Assembly (NCBI GenBank): GCA_020055645.1 | Contig: CM034547.1 | Location: 2,356,001-2,420,000, forward strand | Source of the DNA: Tomocerus qinae | Taxonomy: Eukaryota > Arthropoda > Collembola > Entomobryomorpha > Tomoceridae | DNA: 64,000 bases | Direction: 5' to 3' | Shown: positions 46,293 through 59,179 of the stretch, piece by piece | How positions within the stretch are numbered: position 1 is the first letter of the stretch | How the letters are laid out: each line of letters opens with the position of its first letter | Translations under genes and position numbers: made by a program | The notes under the pieces: generated by a model | Told to the model about the DNA's origin: nothing | The model's database searches: none | What the model saw: only the letters and a program-made list of their open reading frames with translations

Positions 46293-48149
46293 TTTTTCGT
46301 TTGAATTCTACTGCACTTAATCCAACTACTTAATCCAAAATCGTCAACTGCGTACAATTTTGTGTATGATAATAATACGCAATATATCAAAAAGGTCGCA
46401 CAGTAGTAGTTAAGCATACAAAAGAACAGGGCAGAAATGAAGTGGCTATAATTATGAATGTGACCATGTAGTCAAATTAAACAAATCTTATTTCCTGAAA
46501 TGTTCAAGACAGCCGAGTTATTATGAGTGAGTAGAATAGCACAATGAGTAATGTGTATGACGACAACTTTCATGAGAAACTAACGCTACGACAAAAGAAT
46601 AATAATGGAAGATGTGAAAATTTTGTTGGATTCTGTCTGGGCTATAAAGTTTCATACTTAACTATACAGGGTGTCGTCGTCAAACCATCCCCACATCGAC
46701 TTTCTTGAATTTTCAACGCAACCTAAAATTGTGTGCTATTCATTTTATTTCGCTGAGATCAGTATAGTTGAAGTGGCAGGATTTTTTTCGAAACTGTATA
46801 TAGCACTGGATTATTTTTACAAACAATTCTCTTTTGAGGTACTTAGATAAATATTGTATTGAGATCCCTGTACAGTGAATTGCAGTAATACCTACGGTTA
46901 AAAATACGCTGCATGCTGTATATACAGTAAATACATTCTGTAAATCGGTATGCATGGATAGTATCAGTTTGTACGAGTGTGTCTTTAAATCCCCCTAACA
47001 ATACGCCAAGTTCTTAAAGACATTTAAACGCTAACAGTTAAAAGACACTTATTGCCTGTAATCATTAATAAGTGTTTATGCCCAGTATCCTATACCAGCC
47101 TGTGCTGTGAAATAAACACACAAAGATATTTACCAAAAGGGAGTATAAGCTTTCCTTGCGACGCCTAATGTACGTGAGGGTTGTTAGATAATTATTATGA
47201 GTTTTACGTCTGCAACATTGAGCTGTTGAATTTCAAGTGAGACTTTTGGTCCCTGAGTCAGACACATAAAGAGAGTTGCCTTAATTCACCGGATAAGTCA
47301 CATTTTACTTGACTATCACCAACCTTAAATGTTCTAAAATGTAATTATCTCATAATATGCTAATGACTAAATACTATATTTACTTTAAATTCATCTAAAG
47401 TACACCCATGCAAGTAAGTTTTACTACATTTATGCTATATATTATAACTAAGCCACTAGTAAATGACATATATTATCTTACAAAACGGGAAATATATACC
47501 ATTACGCATAAAACCATTGTAGAATTTGTACTGGGTATAAAAATAATACTTGGATGTATTAACATTTACATAATATAGACCTAAGTAGATTTATTTAAGT
47601 TCAATTTTGGAATTTGTTCATGCTACACGCACGTACTACTAAGTATACTGCATTGTGGATGCAGAATCTACTAAATTGGACATTGTAATTCAGTACCTAT
47701 TCGACGTTATTGTTTAGAACACTATTAGTCACATTGAATTTTTGAAAAGCATGATATCATGAATATGTATGCTCAACTGCTCTTCCAAAACGCAACATTT
47801 CAAATGTTTTAATTTTATCACCGTCATACGTAAGTGAGAGTAATAAAACAAACTTCTGAAATGATGTTAAGCATACAAATGCTTCCATCCGTTGTTGCAC
47901 CCGTCATCACACAGCACATCACACTAAAACTGTTATATAGCTGATATGGGCATATAGCTGATATTATGCCAAGATGTATTCATAATCGTTATTATCAAAA
48001 TTGGAAACAAACTCCAGTTTGTGCTTTTCTATTATGTACTCAGTATTGTATAAATGGATACTCTTTGTAATTAATATGGATAATAGATACGTGTGTACAA
48101 ATGTATCCTACACCTGTGGTCTCTTTTGTGCCACTATAATATAATGATA
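46293..48149. other. Stretch without recognised genes
   Basis: A single Tc1/mariner-like terminus, TACAGGGTGTCGTCGTCAAA, starts at 46665 with no partner end found nearby, so it may be a decayed element. Otherwise this is AT-rich DNA without coding content. The promoter of the minus-strand tetraspan gene should lie just right of 46292. Confidence 0.45.
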
Positions 48150-49430
48150 CAACCCTTACGGAAAAGTCGCCATAGATATCTTGTAAGAAATTGTGCGATA
48201 ATGGAGGCCAATTCCACATAAGTTTCCTACTAGTAATTTATAAGATCTTACAAGTCACTTGTAAGAAAATTGTAAGCATTTTGTATATTTCTAGCAAGAA
48301 TTTTAGCATTTGCTTATATGAATCATGAAAGACATTATTACAGAATGAATATCGCCTAAACCATTTCTCGCTATCCACTAAATTCAATTCCCATGGTACC
48401 ATAAATATTTGTTTGGGAATTTCATGTTTTCGTCGTAATTTTGTTTCGTGAACACAAACGACATAGAAAATACAAGCAGTCGCAATTTTTAAATTCCAAA
48501 GTTCTTTTCTTGACTTAGGTCTTTGGCAGACTCAAGTTCTGCTGCAACTGCATTATCTCGAATTAAAAGTTACTCAATTTCGTCGGAAATGTACTACCGA
48601 CTGGGTGGACTTATCTTATAGGCAACATTACACCTAACATCCTTTCTATTCAAAAAACCGCAAGAGTCAGGTTAATATTCCATGGGGTTTAACTATCAAT
48701 GAATCCTTCCACAAACTTTCATTCAAATCCGTCAGGTAGTTTTTGAGAAAATTTGAATCCGGCATCCAGAAAAGAAATCAACATTTTCGAAAATTTTCCC
48801 TAACTTTGGGAACTGTACATTTAACAAATATGTTTTTACAGACCGACGTAATGTCTTGAAAATAATGAAAGTAGTTTCCACTCCTACTCCGATCCAAGGA
48901 ATCTATATGATAGTAACTGACTGTTACGGTTTTGAATAGAAGGATGTCAAGTGCAATGTGACCTATAGGATAAGTCCACCGCCACCCGGTCGGTATACAC
49001 TTCCGATGAAACGCTATATTGAGTCACTTTTAATTGGAGATAATGCAGTTGCAGTACTTTTGGAGCCGAAGACCTAAGACAAGAAAGAACTGACAGATTT
49101 GACTGCTGACGCTGACTGACAGAAAATTGTATTTTCTATTTCGTTTCTGTTCGCGGGACAAAATCATGACGAAAACATGAAATTTCCAAACAAATATTTA
49201 TGTTACCATGGGAATTAAATTTAGTGAATTGCGAGGAATGGTTTAGGAGATATTCATACTAATTTCCTTCAGCAAACTTGTATATTTGCAGGGTGTAAGA
49301 TTACAATACGATGAACTTACGAGTTGAATGTAATGTCTATACAAGATTCATATGAGAAATAATGAACATGGCCAGTCGTACAACAATCTTATAAGATCTA
49401 TTGTAGAACTTATAAGATTTTTGCGTAAGG
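48150..49430. mobile_element. Foldback element, ~500-bp arms
   Basis: The left arm (about 48150-48700) pairs with the right arm (about 48880-49430). Good landmarks are 'aattcaattcccatggtacc' with 'ggtaccatgggaattaaatt'-like sequence, and 'ctgggtggacttatcttata' with 'tataggataagtccaccgcc'. Several internal gaps show decay. The loop (about 48710-48870) is non-coding. This family is not obviously related to the CCAAT-containing foldbacks. Confidence 0.8.
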
Positions 49431-50334
49431 GAATTATTAGCCGATATTGCAAACAATATGTACTAATCATTCATAGACTAAAACATGTCTTTGTACAATA
49501 AGACTGCTATTGCTATTGAGATATAGCTGCAACTGCCAATTTACCAAACTTCTTCCTTATTGGTTTAGAATAAGCGTTACCCTTGGCTACTGGTTGTTAC
49601 CCTTGGCTATTGGTAGTGAGTAATAACACGTGGGTATAATATAAACTGCACCATGGGGATAATACGTTTATAGCATTCTTAGAGTAAGCGAAGCGACAAC
49701 CCACCAAAAATTACATCTTCTTTGCTAATCATTAAATCATTATGGGAATAAGAAGTAGGACTAGGTGTTATCCTTGTATCCTGTCCTTTACGAATTGCTG
49801 ACAGACGACAGTGACACCCTTTTCATATATTTTTTGCATGATGTATGTCATGTCGACTGCGTACTTCTTTTTATAGCAAAAATTAGTAACCAAAACGCAC
49901 CAGGTAAGTATAATCAATTCAGCTATTTTAAGCATTTATGCTCATGAATATTACTTCAGTCGTCGTCGGTGCTCAGACTGCTCAGTGTGTGTGTCACCTA
50001 ACCAATTTTAATTTTCATAAGCGTTATGGCAATTGTGTGAAATTCATGTTGTTTAGTGTAAGTAAAAAGGTAGAGGACACTTTCCAATTAAATGACCAAC
50101 ATATTATGTATTATTTGAATAAAGTCGCTAATTGATAATTCCAATAGTATGACCCATTCTCCCCATTTATACCCACCCCACGTCTCCTGATAATAAATTT
50201 TGTAGTTTCGATTTTTGTTCTGCCGTTTCTCCCTGTTTATCGTACCAGGATGGGAGCTAGTGTTACCGGGAGCAGGTATCACTGGGAGCAAATGTAATAA
50301 GGTGCATGAGCCATGCTTGCCCATGTCTCTGCAG
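49431..50334. other. Stretch without recognised genes
   Basis: A 21-bp near-repeat, 'gttacccttggcta(c/t)tggt', occurs twice near 49576-49615. Small ORFs at 49765-49947, 49938-50135 and 50088-50342 have no recognisable features. Confidence 0.45.
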
Positions 50335-50342
50335 CTTATCAC

Positions 50343-52904
50343 CAGGGGCCGGACATTTATTTATTTATTTTTCTGAAATATGTACATATATATTTACTAA
50401 AAAAAGCCCAAAAAATTTACTAAAAATCGGTAAAATATTTTTTTAAATCAATGAATTTTTACTTCAATAAAAAGTAAAAATTCAATTCAATTAAATAATT
50501 TGCATTACCAATCATAAGAGCATTGATAAAACTAGCTATTTGAGCTGACAAGTCTCGTAATATGGGGTTCGATAATTTTTTCCACGGAATATCAGCTGCT
50601 AATAAGTCAGCAAAAATTGGATTTCCAGAAAATTCTTATAAAATCAAAAAATATTGTCGGTTTAAAATTTTTTTAAATGCATCCAAGCATGATGTGTGGA
50701 TGCATTTTTTGTGTATTTGAATGTTCATGTGCTGTTGGAGTGATTATTTTTGAGTCTTCAATTTTTTGAGGGTCAAGTATGTTATTATTTACGCAAAAAT
50801 GCACAATTTTGCTGACTAAACTACTTGACTTTGGTGTTTCAATTAACCATGTGCATATATTACCACCATAACTTAAAAAAATCCTTCACTTCGTACCAAT
50901 TCTTGATTACAGAATGAAATTGAGTGATGACTCTTTAACTTCATAATATTAACTCCCAACAATGAGACTTTCATGCGATAAAAATTTGTTAATTTTATCA
51001 TGAAAAAAGGGAAAAATAGTTAAAATATTGATATATATGTATCTTAAGCCTGAAATATTTATGTAAATATTTTTTTATTTGAAAAATGTTTATGTAAATA
51101 TTTTTTTATTTGAAAAATGTTTATGTAAATATTTTTTTATTTGAAAAATGTTTATGTAAATATTTTTTTATTTGAAAAATGTTTATGTAAATATTTTTTT
51201 ATTTGAAAAATGTTTATGTAAATATTTTTTTATTTGAAAAATGTTTATGTAAATATTTTTTTATTTGAAAAATGTTTATGTAAATATTTTTTTATTTGAA
51301 AAATGTTTATGTAAATATTTTTTTATTTGAAAAATGTTTATGTAAATATTTTTTTATTTGAAAAATATTTATGTAAATATTCTTTTATTTGAAAAATGTT
51401 TATGTAAATATTTTTTTATTTGAAAAATATTTATGTAAATATTTTTTTATTTGAAAAATGTTTATGTAAATATTTTTTTATTTGAAAAATATTTATGTAA
51501 ATATTTTTTTATTTGAAAAATGTTTATGTAAATATTTTTTTATTTGAAAAATATTTATGTAAATATTTTTTTATTTGAAAAATGTTTATGTAAATATTTT
51601 TTTATTTGAAAAATATTTATGTAAATATTTTTTTATTTGAAAAATGTTTATGTAAATATTTTTTTATTTGAAAAATATTTATGTAAATATTTTTTTATTT
51701 GAAAAATGTTTATGTAAATATTTTTTTATTTGAAAAATATTTATGTAAATATTTTTTTATTTGAAAAATGTTTATGTAAATATTTTTTTATTTGAAAAAT
51801 GTTTATGTAAATATTTTTTTATTTGAAAAATGTTTATGTAAATATTTTTTTATTTGAAAAATGTTTATGTAAATATTTTTTTATTTGAAAAATGTTTATG
51901 TAAATATTTTTTTATTTGAAAAATGTTTATGTAAATATTTTTTTATTTGAAAAATATTTATGTAAATATTTTTTTATTTGAAAAATGTTTATGTAAATAT
52001 TTTTTTATTTGAAAAATATTTATGTAAATATTTTTTTATTTGAAAAATATTTATGTAAATATTTTTTTATTTGAAAAATATTTATGTAAATATTTTTTTA
52101 TTTGAAAAATGTTTATGCAAATATTTTTTTATTTGAAAAATATTTATGTAAATATTTTTTTATTTGAAAAATGTTTATGCAAATATTTTTTTATTTGAAA
52201 AATATTTATGTAAATATTTTTTTATTTGAAAAATGTTTATGTAAATATTTTTTTATTTGAAAAATATTTATGTAAATATTTTTTTATTTGAAAAATATTT
52301 ATGTAAATATTTTTTTATTTGAAAAATGTTTATGCAAATATTTTTTTATTTGAAAAATATTTATGTAAATATTTTTTTATTTGAAAAATGTTTATGTAAA
52401 TGTTTTTTTATTTGAAAAATATTTATGTAAATATTTTTTTATTTGAAAAATATTTATGTAAATGTTTTTTTATTTGAAAAATATTTATGTAAATATTTTT
52501 TTATTTGAAAAATATTTATGTAAATGTTTTTTTATTTGAAAAATATTTATGTAAATATTTTTTTATTTGAAAAATATTTATGTAAATGTTTTTTTATTTG
52601 AAAAATATTTATGTAAATATTTTTTTATTTGAAAAATATTTATGTAAATGTTTTTTTATTTGAAAAATATTTATGTAAATATTTTTTTATTTGAAAAATA
52701 TTTATGTAAATGTTTTTTTATTTGAAAAATATTTATGTAAATATTTTTTTATTTGAAAAATAATATATAATGTAAAATATTTGAATATATTTACGATATT
52801 TTTTTGATATTGTTTTCCCACCACTATGAAACGAAAAAATACAAAAGGAAATTTTGCTACGAGCAGCCAAAACAAATATTTTTTTTATAAATGTCCGACC
52901 CCTG
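50343..52904. mobile_element. Non-autonomous hAT element carrying a 31-bp satellite
   Basis: The terminal inverted repeats CAGGGGCCGGACATTTAT and ATAAATGTCCGACCCCTG are flanked by an exact 8-bp duplication CTTATCAC at 50335-50342 and 52905-52912. This is clear hAT-type integration. The left 700 bp is unique AT-rich DNA, and about 1.7 kb of the interior is a tandem array. No transposase frame was found, so movement would need enzyme supplied in trans. Confidence 0.92.
51055..52762. repeat. 31-bp tandem repeat, about 55 copies
   Basis: The unit reads TTTATGTAAATATTTTTTTA followed by TTTGAAAAATG. Variants are G or A before TTTATG, AAATAT or AAATGT, and TGTAAAT or TGCAAAT. In 51360-51740 and 52390-52740 two variants alternate, producing a 62-bp higher-order period. 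The copies are otherwise almost identical, implying recent expansion or homogenisation. Confidence 0.95.
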
Positions 52905-52912
52905 CTTATCAC

Positions 52913-53509
52913 CATTTCCCTATCTTAGGCGATCTGCATGTCGCCATCCTCATCTCCCTACCTATCTATTCCTAATACCTATCCCTAATTAATATGTACA
53001 TCTTAAACTATAACTTACCTGCGTACATACCTATTCTACCCACACCAAACACACACACAAAACCTATTATACGGAAGACATTGGTAAATCCGATTCATTC
53101 CGAATCTGACCAGGAGACAAAGTCCTGGTCAAATAAATATTCGCTCCTAATTGTTCTGTACTCTTTCACTCAATTCATTCACGCACTGATTCATACCAAC
53201 AATCATACATAGAGCACAACCCGCGTAACAGTCTGGTACAGGAGTGTCAGACTACTCTCTACACTCCGGGACTAACCCACTTGACCATGCCCGAAACCGG
53301 TAAGCATGCTATGCTGAAGCTGCTTAGGCAAGTCGGGAATGGAGAGGAAATGGGATTCAACACAATGAGTACCCTCTTTCCCCTTACAAAGGGAGCAAGT
53401 GAAGCAAATGGAATGTATTTCTAAAGTACTTGCTTATAGTAAGGAACTTACTGGTTAAGAGGTAGGTATGGTTTCTAATGACGATTGGGCTTGACTATTA
53501 TATTCGCTC
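52913..53509. other. Stretch without recognised genes
   Basis: This is more pyrimidine-rich than its surroundings. A 72-codon ORF at 52994-53212 has no recognisable features. No repeats were noted. Confidence 0.4.
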
Positions 53510-53510
53510 T

Positions 53511-53806
53511 TAACTTTTTTTGGGAAACTTGAATCTAGTCCGAGAATATTGGTCGTAGAAAGACGAAGTTGGTCTCTAAAAACGCAGAAAATGTCAATTT
53601 ATAGCAGCTTGCACTTAGATTTCTACCTTTTATCTTCGTTTGCGAGTTATTGCAATTTTAATTAATATCTCGTAACCAGAGGTAAAAATTAGGAATCTAA
53701 GTGCAAGTTGCTATAAATTGACATTTTCTGCGTTTTTAGAGACCAACTTCGTCTTTCTACGACCAATATTCTCGGACTAGATCCAAGTTTCCCAAAAAAA
53801 AACGTC
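53511..53806. repeat. Inverted-repeat element, ~125-bp arms
   Basis: 'aacttttttt gggaaacttg' to 'gcttgcacttagatt' pairs closely with 'aatctaagtgcaagtt' to 'caagtttcccaaaaaaa'. The loop is about 50 bp. It is a MITE-like hairpin and non-coding. Confidence 0.85.
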
Positions 53807-53956
53807 ACTTTAATGCCCTATTCATTTTGCTGTATTGTCATAGAGTAAATTTCTATGGCTCTGTGTATTTTAAATCGTAGCCATAGATACTTCCCCATTA
53901 CCTGTCCCTCATTGAATTTCCCCGTATTTTGAACCACCCCTTAACCCTGAACCTTA

Positions 53957-54406
53957 AGGTTGCTCATCACGCCTGCATAGCAACCGCATGGGCCTATCTA
54001 AATGCGTGTTAAAAAATGCTTTACATCAAGCATTATTCCTCCAGAAGATTAAGGCCGATTTTTATGAGACTTACATTTTTGGAATCCTGGACTATCGAGG
54101 AACACAGAAGGGCGGAGGGACTTTTGATATTATTGCTTGAAATGCTTTTAAAAAAATCGAATTCCAAAAAACCTGAATCAGTTTTAGTTTTTATACAATG
54201 TTGGTTTTTTTGCACCATTTAAAGCAATAATATCAAAAGTCCATCCGCCCTCCTGTGTTCCTCGATAGTCCAGGATTCTAAAAATGTAAGTCTCATAAAA
54301 ATCGGCCGTAATCTTCGGGAGGAATAAAGCTTGATGTAAAGCATTTTTTAACACGCATTTAGATAGGCCCATGCGGTTGCTATGCAGGCGTGATGAGCAA
54401 CCTTAA
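53957..54406. repeat. Inverted-repeat element, ~200-bp arms
   Basis: The left end 'ttaaggttgctcatcacgcc' and the right end 'ggcgtgatgagcaaccttaa' are exact inverted copies, and pairing continues inward to the 'gatattattgctt' region near 54137 and 54222. The loop is about 75 bp. The ORFs on both strands here are palindrome artefacts. Confidence 0.88.
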
Positions 54407-54429
54407 AGATACTTTTATTTAATTGTTTG

Positions 54430-55790
54430 TACTGTTACAATTATCGCTACGCGATATTTTTCAAATAATAACCGCAGTGAAAATCGCTTCTGATTGGTCG
54501 ATGCATTTTTGAAATTGACCAATCAGAGCACAGAATTCCATAACAAAATTTTATACGATTTTCATAAATCATTCCCAAGGGAAATATTTATTTTAACACT
54601 GAACTTTGAACTACAGACTTGTGATAGGATAGGAAAATACAGACTCACACTTTTAGCATAATCGCAAACTAATACACTGCACTCAACTCTATGATGCTTA
54701 CTTGCTGAACAGAGCAGAGCAACTGCTTGCATGTGTTACAATTGATTATTACTTCACTAGCAGTCTGAAAAACATATAATCATAACATTTTGCATAAATA
54801 TTATCACCACTACTACACTCCGTATTCATCTTTCTCTATGAAGTAATACAAACTAATTAATTAGATTTACTTTTAAAATTACAATTACAAGATATGATTG
54901 AAAGTCAAGTGGGATAAGTCAGTCTAGTGGGATATGTCAGTCTAGTGGGATAGGTCAGTCTAGTGGGATAGATCAGTCTAGTTGGATAGGTCAGTCTAGT
55001 TGGATATGTCAGTCAGATAGTACAGGTCTGTCAGGTGGTAGATATTTAAATATTTAAATTGTGCTTAAACATCGTACTATGTAATAGTTACGTCTTAGTA
55101 TACTTTAAAGTATCTAGTACATAATAATAGTTTTCAAAATGTTATGATTTTGTATGTTCAGACTGCTTATAATAGTGAAGTAATAATCAAATTTGTAATA
55201 CATGCAAGCAGTTGCTCTGTTCAGTAAGTAAATTAGTTAGTCTGTAATTTAATTTAATTTATAGTACACTGTATTAGTTTGCGATTATGCTAAAAAAATT
55301 TATGCAAAATATTTATTTTCAATCATATCTTGTAATTGTAATTTTAAAAGTAAATCTAATTAATTAGTTTGTACTACTTCATAGAGAAAGATGAATACGG
55401 AGTGTAGTAGTGGTGATAATATTTATGCAAAATGTTATGATTATATGTTTGTTCAAACTGCTTAGTGAAGTAATAATCAATTGTAACACATGCAAGCAGT
55501 TGCTCTGTTCAGCAAGTAAGCATCATAGAGTTGAGTGCAGTGTATTAGTTTGCGATTATGCTAAAAGTGTGAATCCGTATTTTCCTATCCTATCACAAGT
55601 CTGTAGTTCAAAATTCAGTGTTAAAATAAATATTTCCCTTGGGAATGATTTATGAAAATCATATAAAATTTTGCTATGGAATCCTGTGCTCTGATTGGTC
55701 AATTTCAAAAATGCATCGACCAATCAGAAGCGATTTTCACTGCGGTTATTAATTTGAAAAATATCGCGTAGCGATATATGTAACAGTATA
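54430..55790. mobile_element. Foldback element with CCAAT core and tandem repeats in the loop
   Basis: The left arm (about 54440-54900) begins 'tatcgctacgcgatattttt' and the right arm (about 55310-55785) ends with its reverse complement. CTGATTGG/CCAATCAG motifs fall near 54489 and 54525 on the left and near 55693 and 55720 on the right. The loop (54900-55310) contains the 19-bp tandem repeats and a partial extra copy of arm sequence ('gttgctctgttcag', 'agtttgcgattatgctaaaa'). No ORF of note was found. 885-1110 is a related fragment. Confidence 0.85.
54905..55020. repeat. ~19-bp tandem repeat, about six copies
   Basis: The unit is TCAGTCTAGTGGGATAGG with small variants (GTTGGATAT, GTGGGATAGA). 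It lies at the centre of the foldback. Confidence 0.9.
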
Positions 55791-55921
55791 CATTAACTTT
55801 TATTGTTTGCATTACTGAAAATCACACAGGTGGGTGAAGTACTACTTCGTGCAAAACTGAACACAAGACACAAGGTCATTTCCACAATAATGCAGACCTT
55901 CTCTACACTCATTGATATATA

Positions 55922-56504
55922 CAGGGTGTCAAATTGGGATTCAGGCCCTATGTATCTAAAGAACCGTAAGTAGCACTATAAAATCGTTGATACCAATGGA
56001 AAGCTCGTGCAAAGTTACATTGAAACACCGGTTTTCTTCAACTTATTCGTACGCATTCGCTTACACAAGCTCACAAGCAGTTCTCCCAAAAAAGTTGAAA
56101 ATATAGCTAATTCGTGACCAAATCTCGCGGGAGTGTTAAATTGCAAGTTTATTCCTCATTATCATGAAAGGTTTCAGTGCTAAGGTCAACTATTTTTATC
56201 AACTTTTGATTCAAAATGCCACTTCTTAACGATACGGAAGAAACTTGCAATTTAACACTCCCGCGAGAGATTTGGTTACGAATTAGCTAGTAATTTATTT
56301 ATATTTTCAACTTTTTTTGGGAGAACTGCTGGTGTAAGCGAATTCGTAGGAATAAGTTGATGAAAACCGGTGTTTCAATGTAACTTTGCACGGGCTTTCG
56401 ATTGGTATCAACGCGTTGCATATCGAAAACCGTTGCAACGGTTTTGTCGTGCTACTTACGGTTCTTTAGATACAGAAGGGCCTGAATCCCAATTTGACAC
56501 CCTG
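55922..56504. mobile_element. Tc1/mariner-type MITE
   Basis: The ends CAGGGTGTCAAATTGGGATT and AATCCCAATTTGACACCCTG are flanked by TA at 55920-55921 and 56505-56506. The arms are about 210-270 bp and pair through 'gcaatttaacactcccgcg'. There is no transposase. The 103-codon ORF starting at 56370 runs out of the right arm and is not supported as a gene. Confidence 0.88.
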
Positions 56505-56506
56505 TA

Positions 56507-58376
56507 CTATACGCCATTACACACTCATGTATTCACTCTCGTTTTTATTACTACTCCGAACCGAAACCTTATAATCAACGTGATTACTAGAATGAACATT
56601 GATTTTCCAACATTTCGTATGAACATTTTTGAAATGCTTGACTTTAACTACTTACTAGGAAGTGCACTCGCCTTACATTAGAAATACGCTCATAATACTC
56701 ATTCATAAACCTGCTCATCCTTTATATTAGTGTACTTTATAGTAACCAGTTATATTCTAGCACTGAAACTCAAGATGGTTTGCTACGATATATCTACAAT
56801 TGTATCCTAGCACAGTTTATTTTATGTGTGCAGTGTGCTAGAGAGCTGTGCTAGTAGGATCTAACCCATACCGCTCTTGAGTTAAGGCTGGCTCTACGGG
56901 TTTTCACCTTTTACTAAATACTGCCCACTCTCGCGCCGTAGAGCAGCATAAAACATGAACTCCCCATCAATTTCATGTTAGAGTCTGTAGTGTATTACTG
57001 TAAATGGAATTTAAGTTAGACCCATGCAAGACAGAATTTCCATAAGCGAATATTAAAAGGTTTAAAAATCGTGCACAATTTTATTGATGATATGCCTTGG
57101 CAACTGCATAATGTCACTATTGAATTTATGTTTGCTGAATGCAAAATCTAATTCAAAGTTTATCTATTGCTTAGATACAAATTAAAAACAAATAAAAAAC
57201 GAAATTCGCGTTTCAGACAACCTACAAAGAATTGGCACGGGTCTAATTTTAATTCCATCAACAATAGTGTACATATAATACAAATCGAAGGTCAAAAATA
57301 TTATTTGGTATAGAAATGACATACATAATTGGGCTGGGCTACAACCGCAATCACAAATCAGCCGTAAACATTTTAATTTCAGGTTTTCCTATTTGCTGTT
57401 GGTAATAGAGTGACATCCTACTCAATGATATCAATCCCCTCATCTAATATAGGAAAATCGTGATTTGACCTTTTGGGGTCACTTTTGGGGATTTAGAAAA
57501 GATACCAAAAAGAAAGAGAAGAAAAATATCTAGTGAACCTAGAGCTTAGTTTTCTCAATTGCGCCATTGCATTAGTAACGACTGCAGATTGAATGAATCC
57601 GTCTCATAGGCTCTTTTGCATGTATTAAGTTTTGCAGAAAATGACTCAACTTTTTATTTTCAAAAATCAAAAAATACTATTTTATTTCTTTTTAAAAAAA
57701 TCTAAGGACTAGGTTCACTATAATAAGTCAAAGAATCTTCACTTTCAAATTTTGGTTCGTACGCCTTGTGGTAATGGAGGTAGGAGGATTTTGCGAAACG
57801 TAATGGAAATCCGTAGAACTAACCTTAAGCGTTGAGTTTATTGTTATTGTCCTTTTTTGTGATAATTTCAAATTCCTATTTCAGTTTATATTATGATATG
57901 GCCGCTTTGGTTATTTTATTCATCATTCGTCATTTACCTAGCCGAATAGAAACCCTGTTGTGTGACCTAGATTTAAAATAATTTTTCTATCTATATACTT
58001 TATTTTAATTGTCAAATATATTAAAAATATATCCAAGCCGAGTAGGTATACTATCGAGATATACAATGTAATTGTCACTATTACTCATAATGCTCTCTCT
58101 CATTCACACAAAGGGTCTATCTATTAGAGAAATACATTCTTATTATTTCATGGGGTTGGTTACTGGGCTGGGGCAATGGGCTATATGTATGTATGTATTA
58201 TGTATGTATGTGGTTTTATTTCAGAAAAGTCATAGGCAGTCAATCATTATTACATATACATACTTATTAAATAGGCACATACATTATAATAACTTCAACT
58301 GAAATTACAACTTTGAAGAACAATCTATGTAATAATAGCTACACAAGTGTCGTATTTGGATTTGGACTAGGGATGT
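56507..58376. other. Stretch without recognised genes
   Basis: A small inverted repeat, TAGTGAACCTAGAGCTTAG (57531) against CTAAGGACTAGGTTCACTA (57702-57720), may be a MITE of about 190 bp. The rest is AT-rich and shows no coding exon that I can support. Confidence 0.45.
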
Positions 58377-58736
58377 TGTCAGTACGTAGAGCCTAGGCAC
58401 GGTTGTCCAATCGTCACTTGGTCTCGTCAATCTGTCTCGAACGCCCTTATTTGCAATTCCGGATGTCAATGCCAATGAGATGAGTGATGTGAATGCCAAT
58501 GAAGTCAACCAACTACGAGTGTCAGCTTTACTAGTAGGAGCACACTTTTATTTGACCAGTTCCCCTCAAGACCCAAACGTATTCTCTCCTAAAAACTACT
58601 GCGTGTCGGAAAGTTCTCGCAATCTTTTGCTTTGGCTTCGCTTCCTCAGCAGCACGTTTGCTCGAACTTTCGGACGCGCGCACTACGAACTAACCTTTTC
58701 CCTTATAACCTTATCCTTATATGCCTATATCTGACA
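58377..58736 (-). repeat. 3' LTR of the Ty3/gypsy element
   Basis: Read on the minus strand, it begins TGTCAG (58736) just after a purine-rich CCCGGGAGA and ends CTGACA (58377), a six-base inverted pair typical of LTR ends. A TATAAGG box is near the start and an AATAAA signal in the middle. The partner LTR lies outside the window, so ends and age could not be checked by comparison. Confidence 0.65.
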
Positions 58737-59179
58737 TCTCCCGGGTTGACAAAAGTCTGTCCCAGACGACCCCTCCTTCCCGGAGAAATATAGAAGTAGG
58801 TAACAATTACAGCCCGCAAATTAATTAACATGTACTCAAAAATCAAAACTTAATCAATAAATCTAACATAAGTAATAGAATAACCCTTTAAGCCCAAACA
58901 ACAATAAATGATCCTTATGCTATCATTACATAGGTAGGTCTATAACATACATTAGTTACACACTAACAAACTTCAATTAAATCAAATGATTCACTCCCAA
59001 CAAATAATAATAATATTGCATAACCATAACCATCAGAAATATTCAAATACAATCCACTATAAATTCAATTCAATGTTACAATTTCCCCTACTCACTTACA
59101 TTACACAGAAATGAAATTAAATAATTAAGGTATAACAGAATTCAAGAAATCATCAAAAAAACACTGAAACTACAACTAA

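Noticed and set aside
51055-52762. Regular 31-bp periodic array considered as CRISPR
   Set aside because: There are no unique spacers between repeats. The units are contiguous and the host is a eukaryote. It is a satellite inside a hAT element.
56370-56681. 103-codon ORF at the right end of the mariner MITE
   Set aside because: Its first half is the MITE arm read through, and the second half has no recognisable domain.
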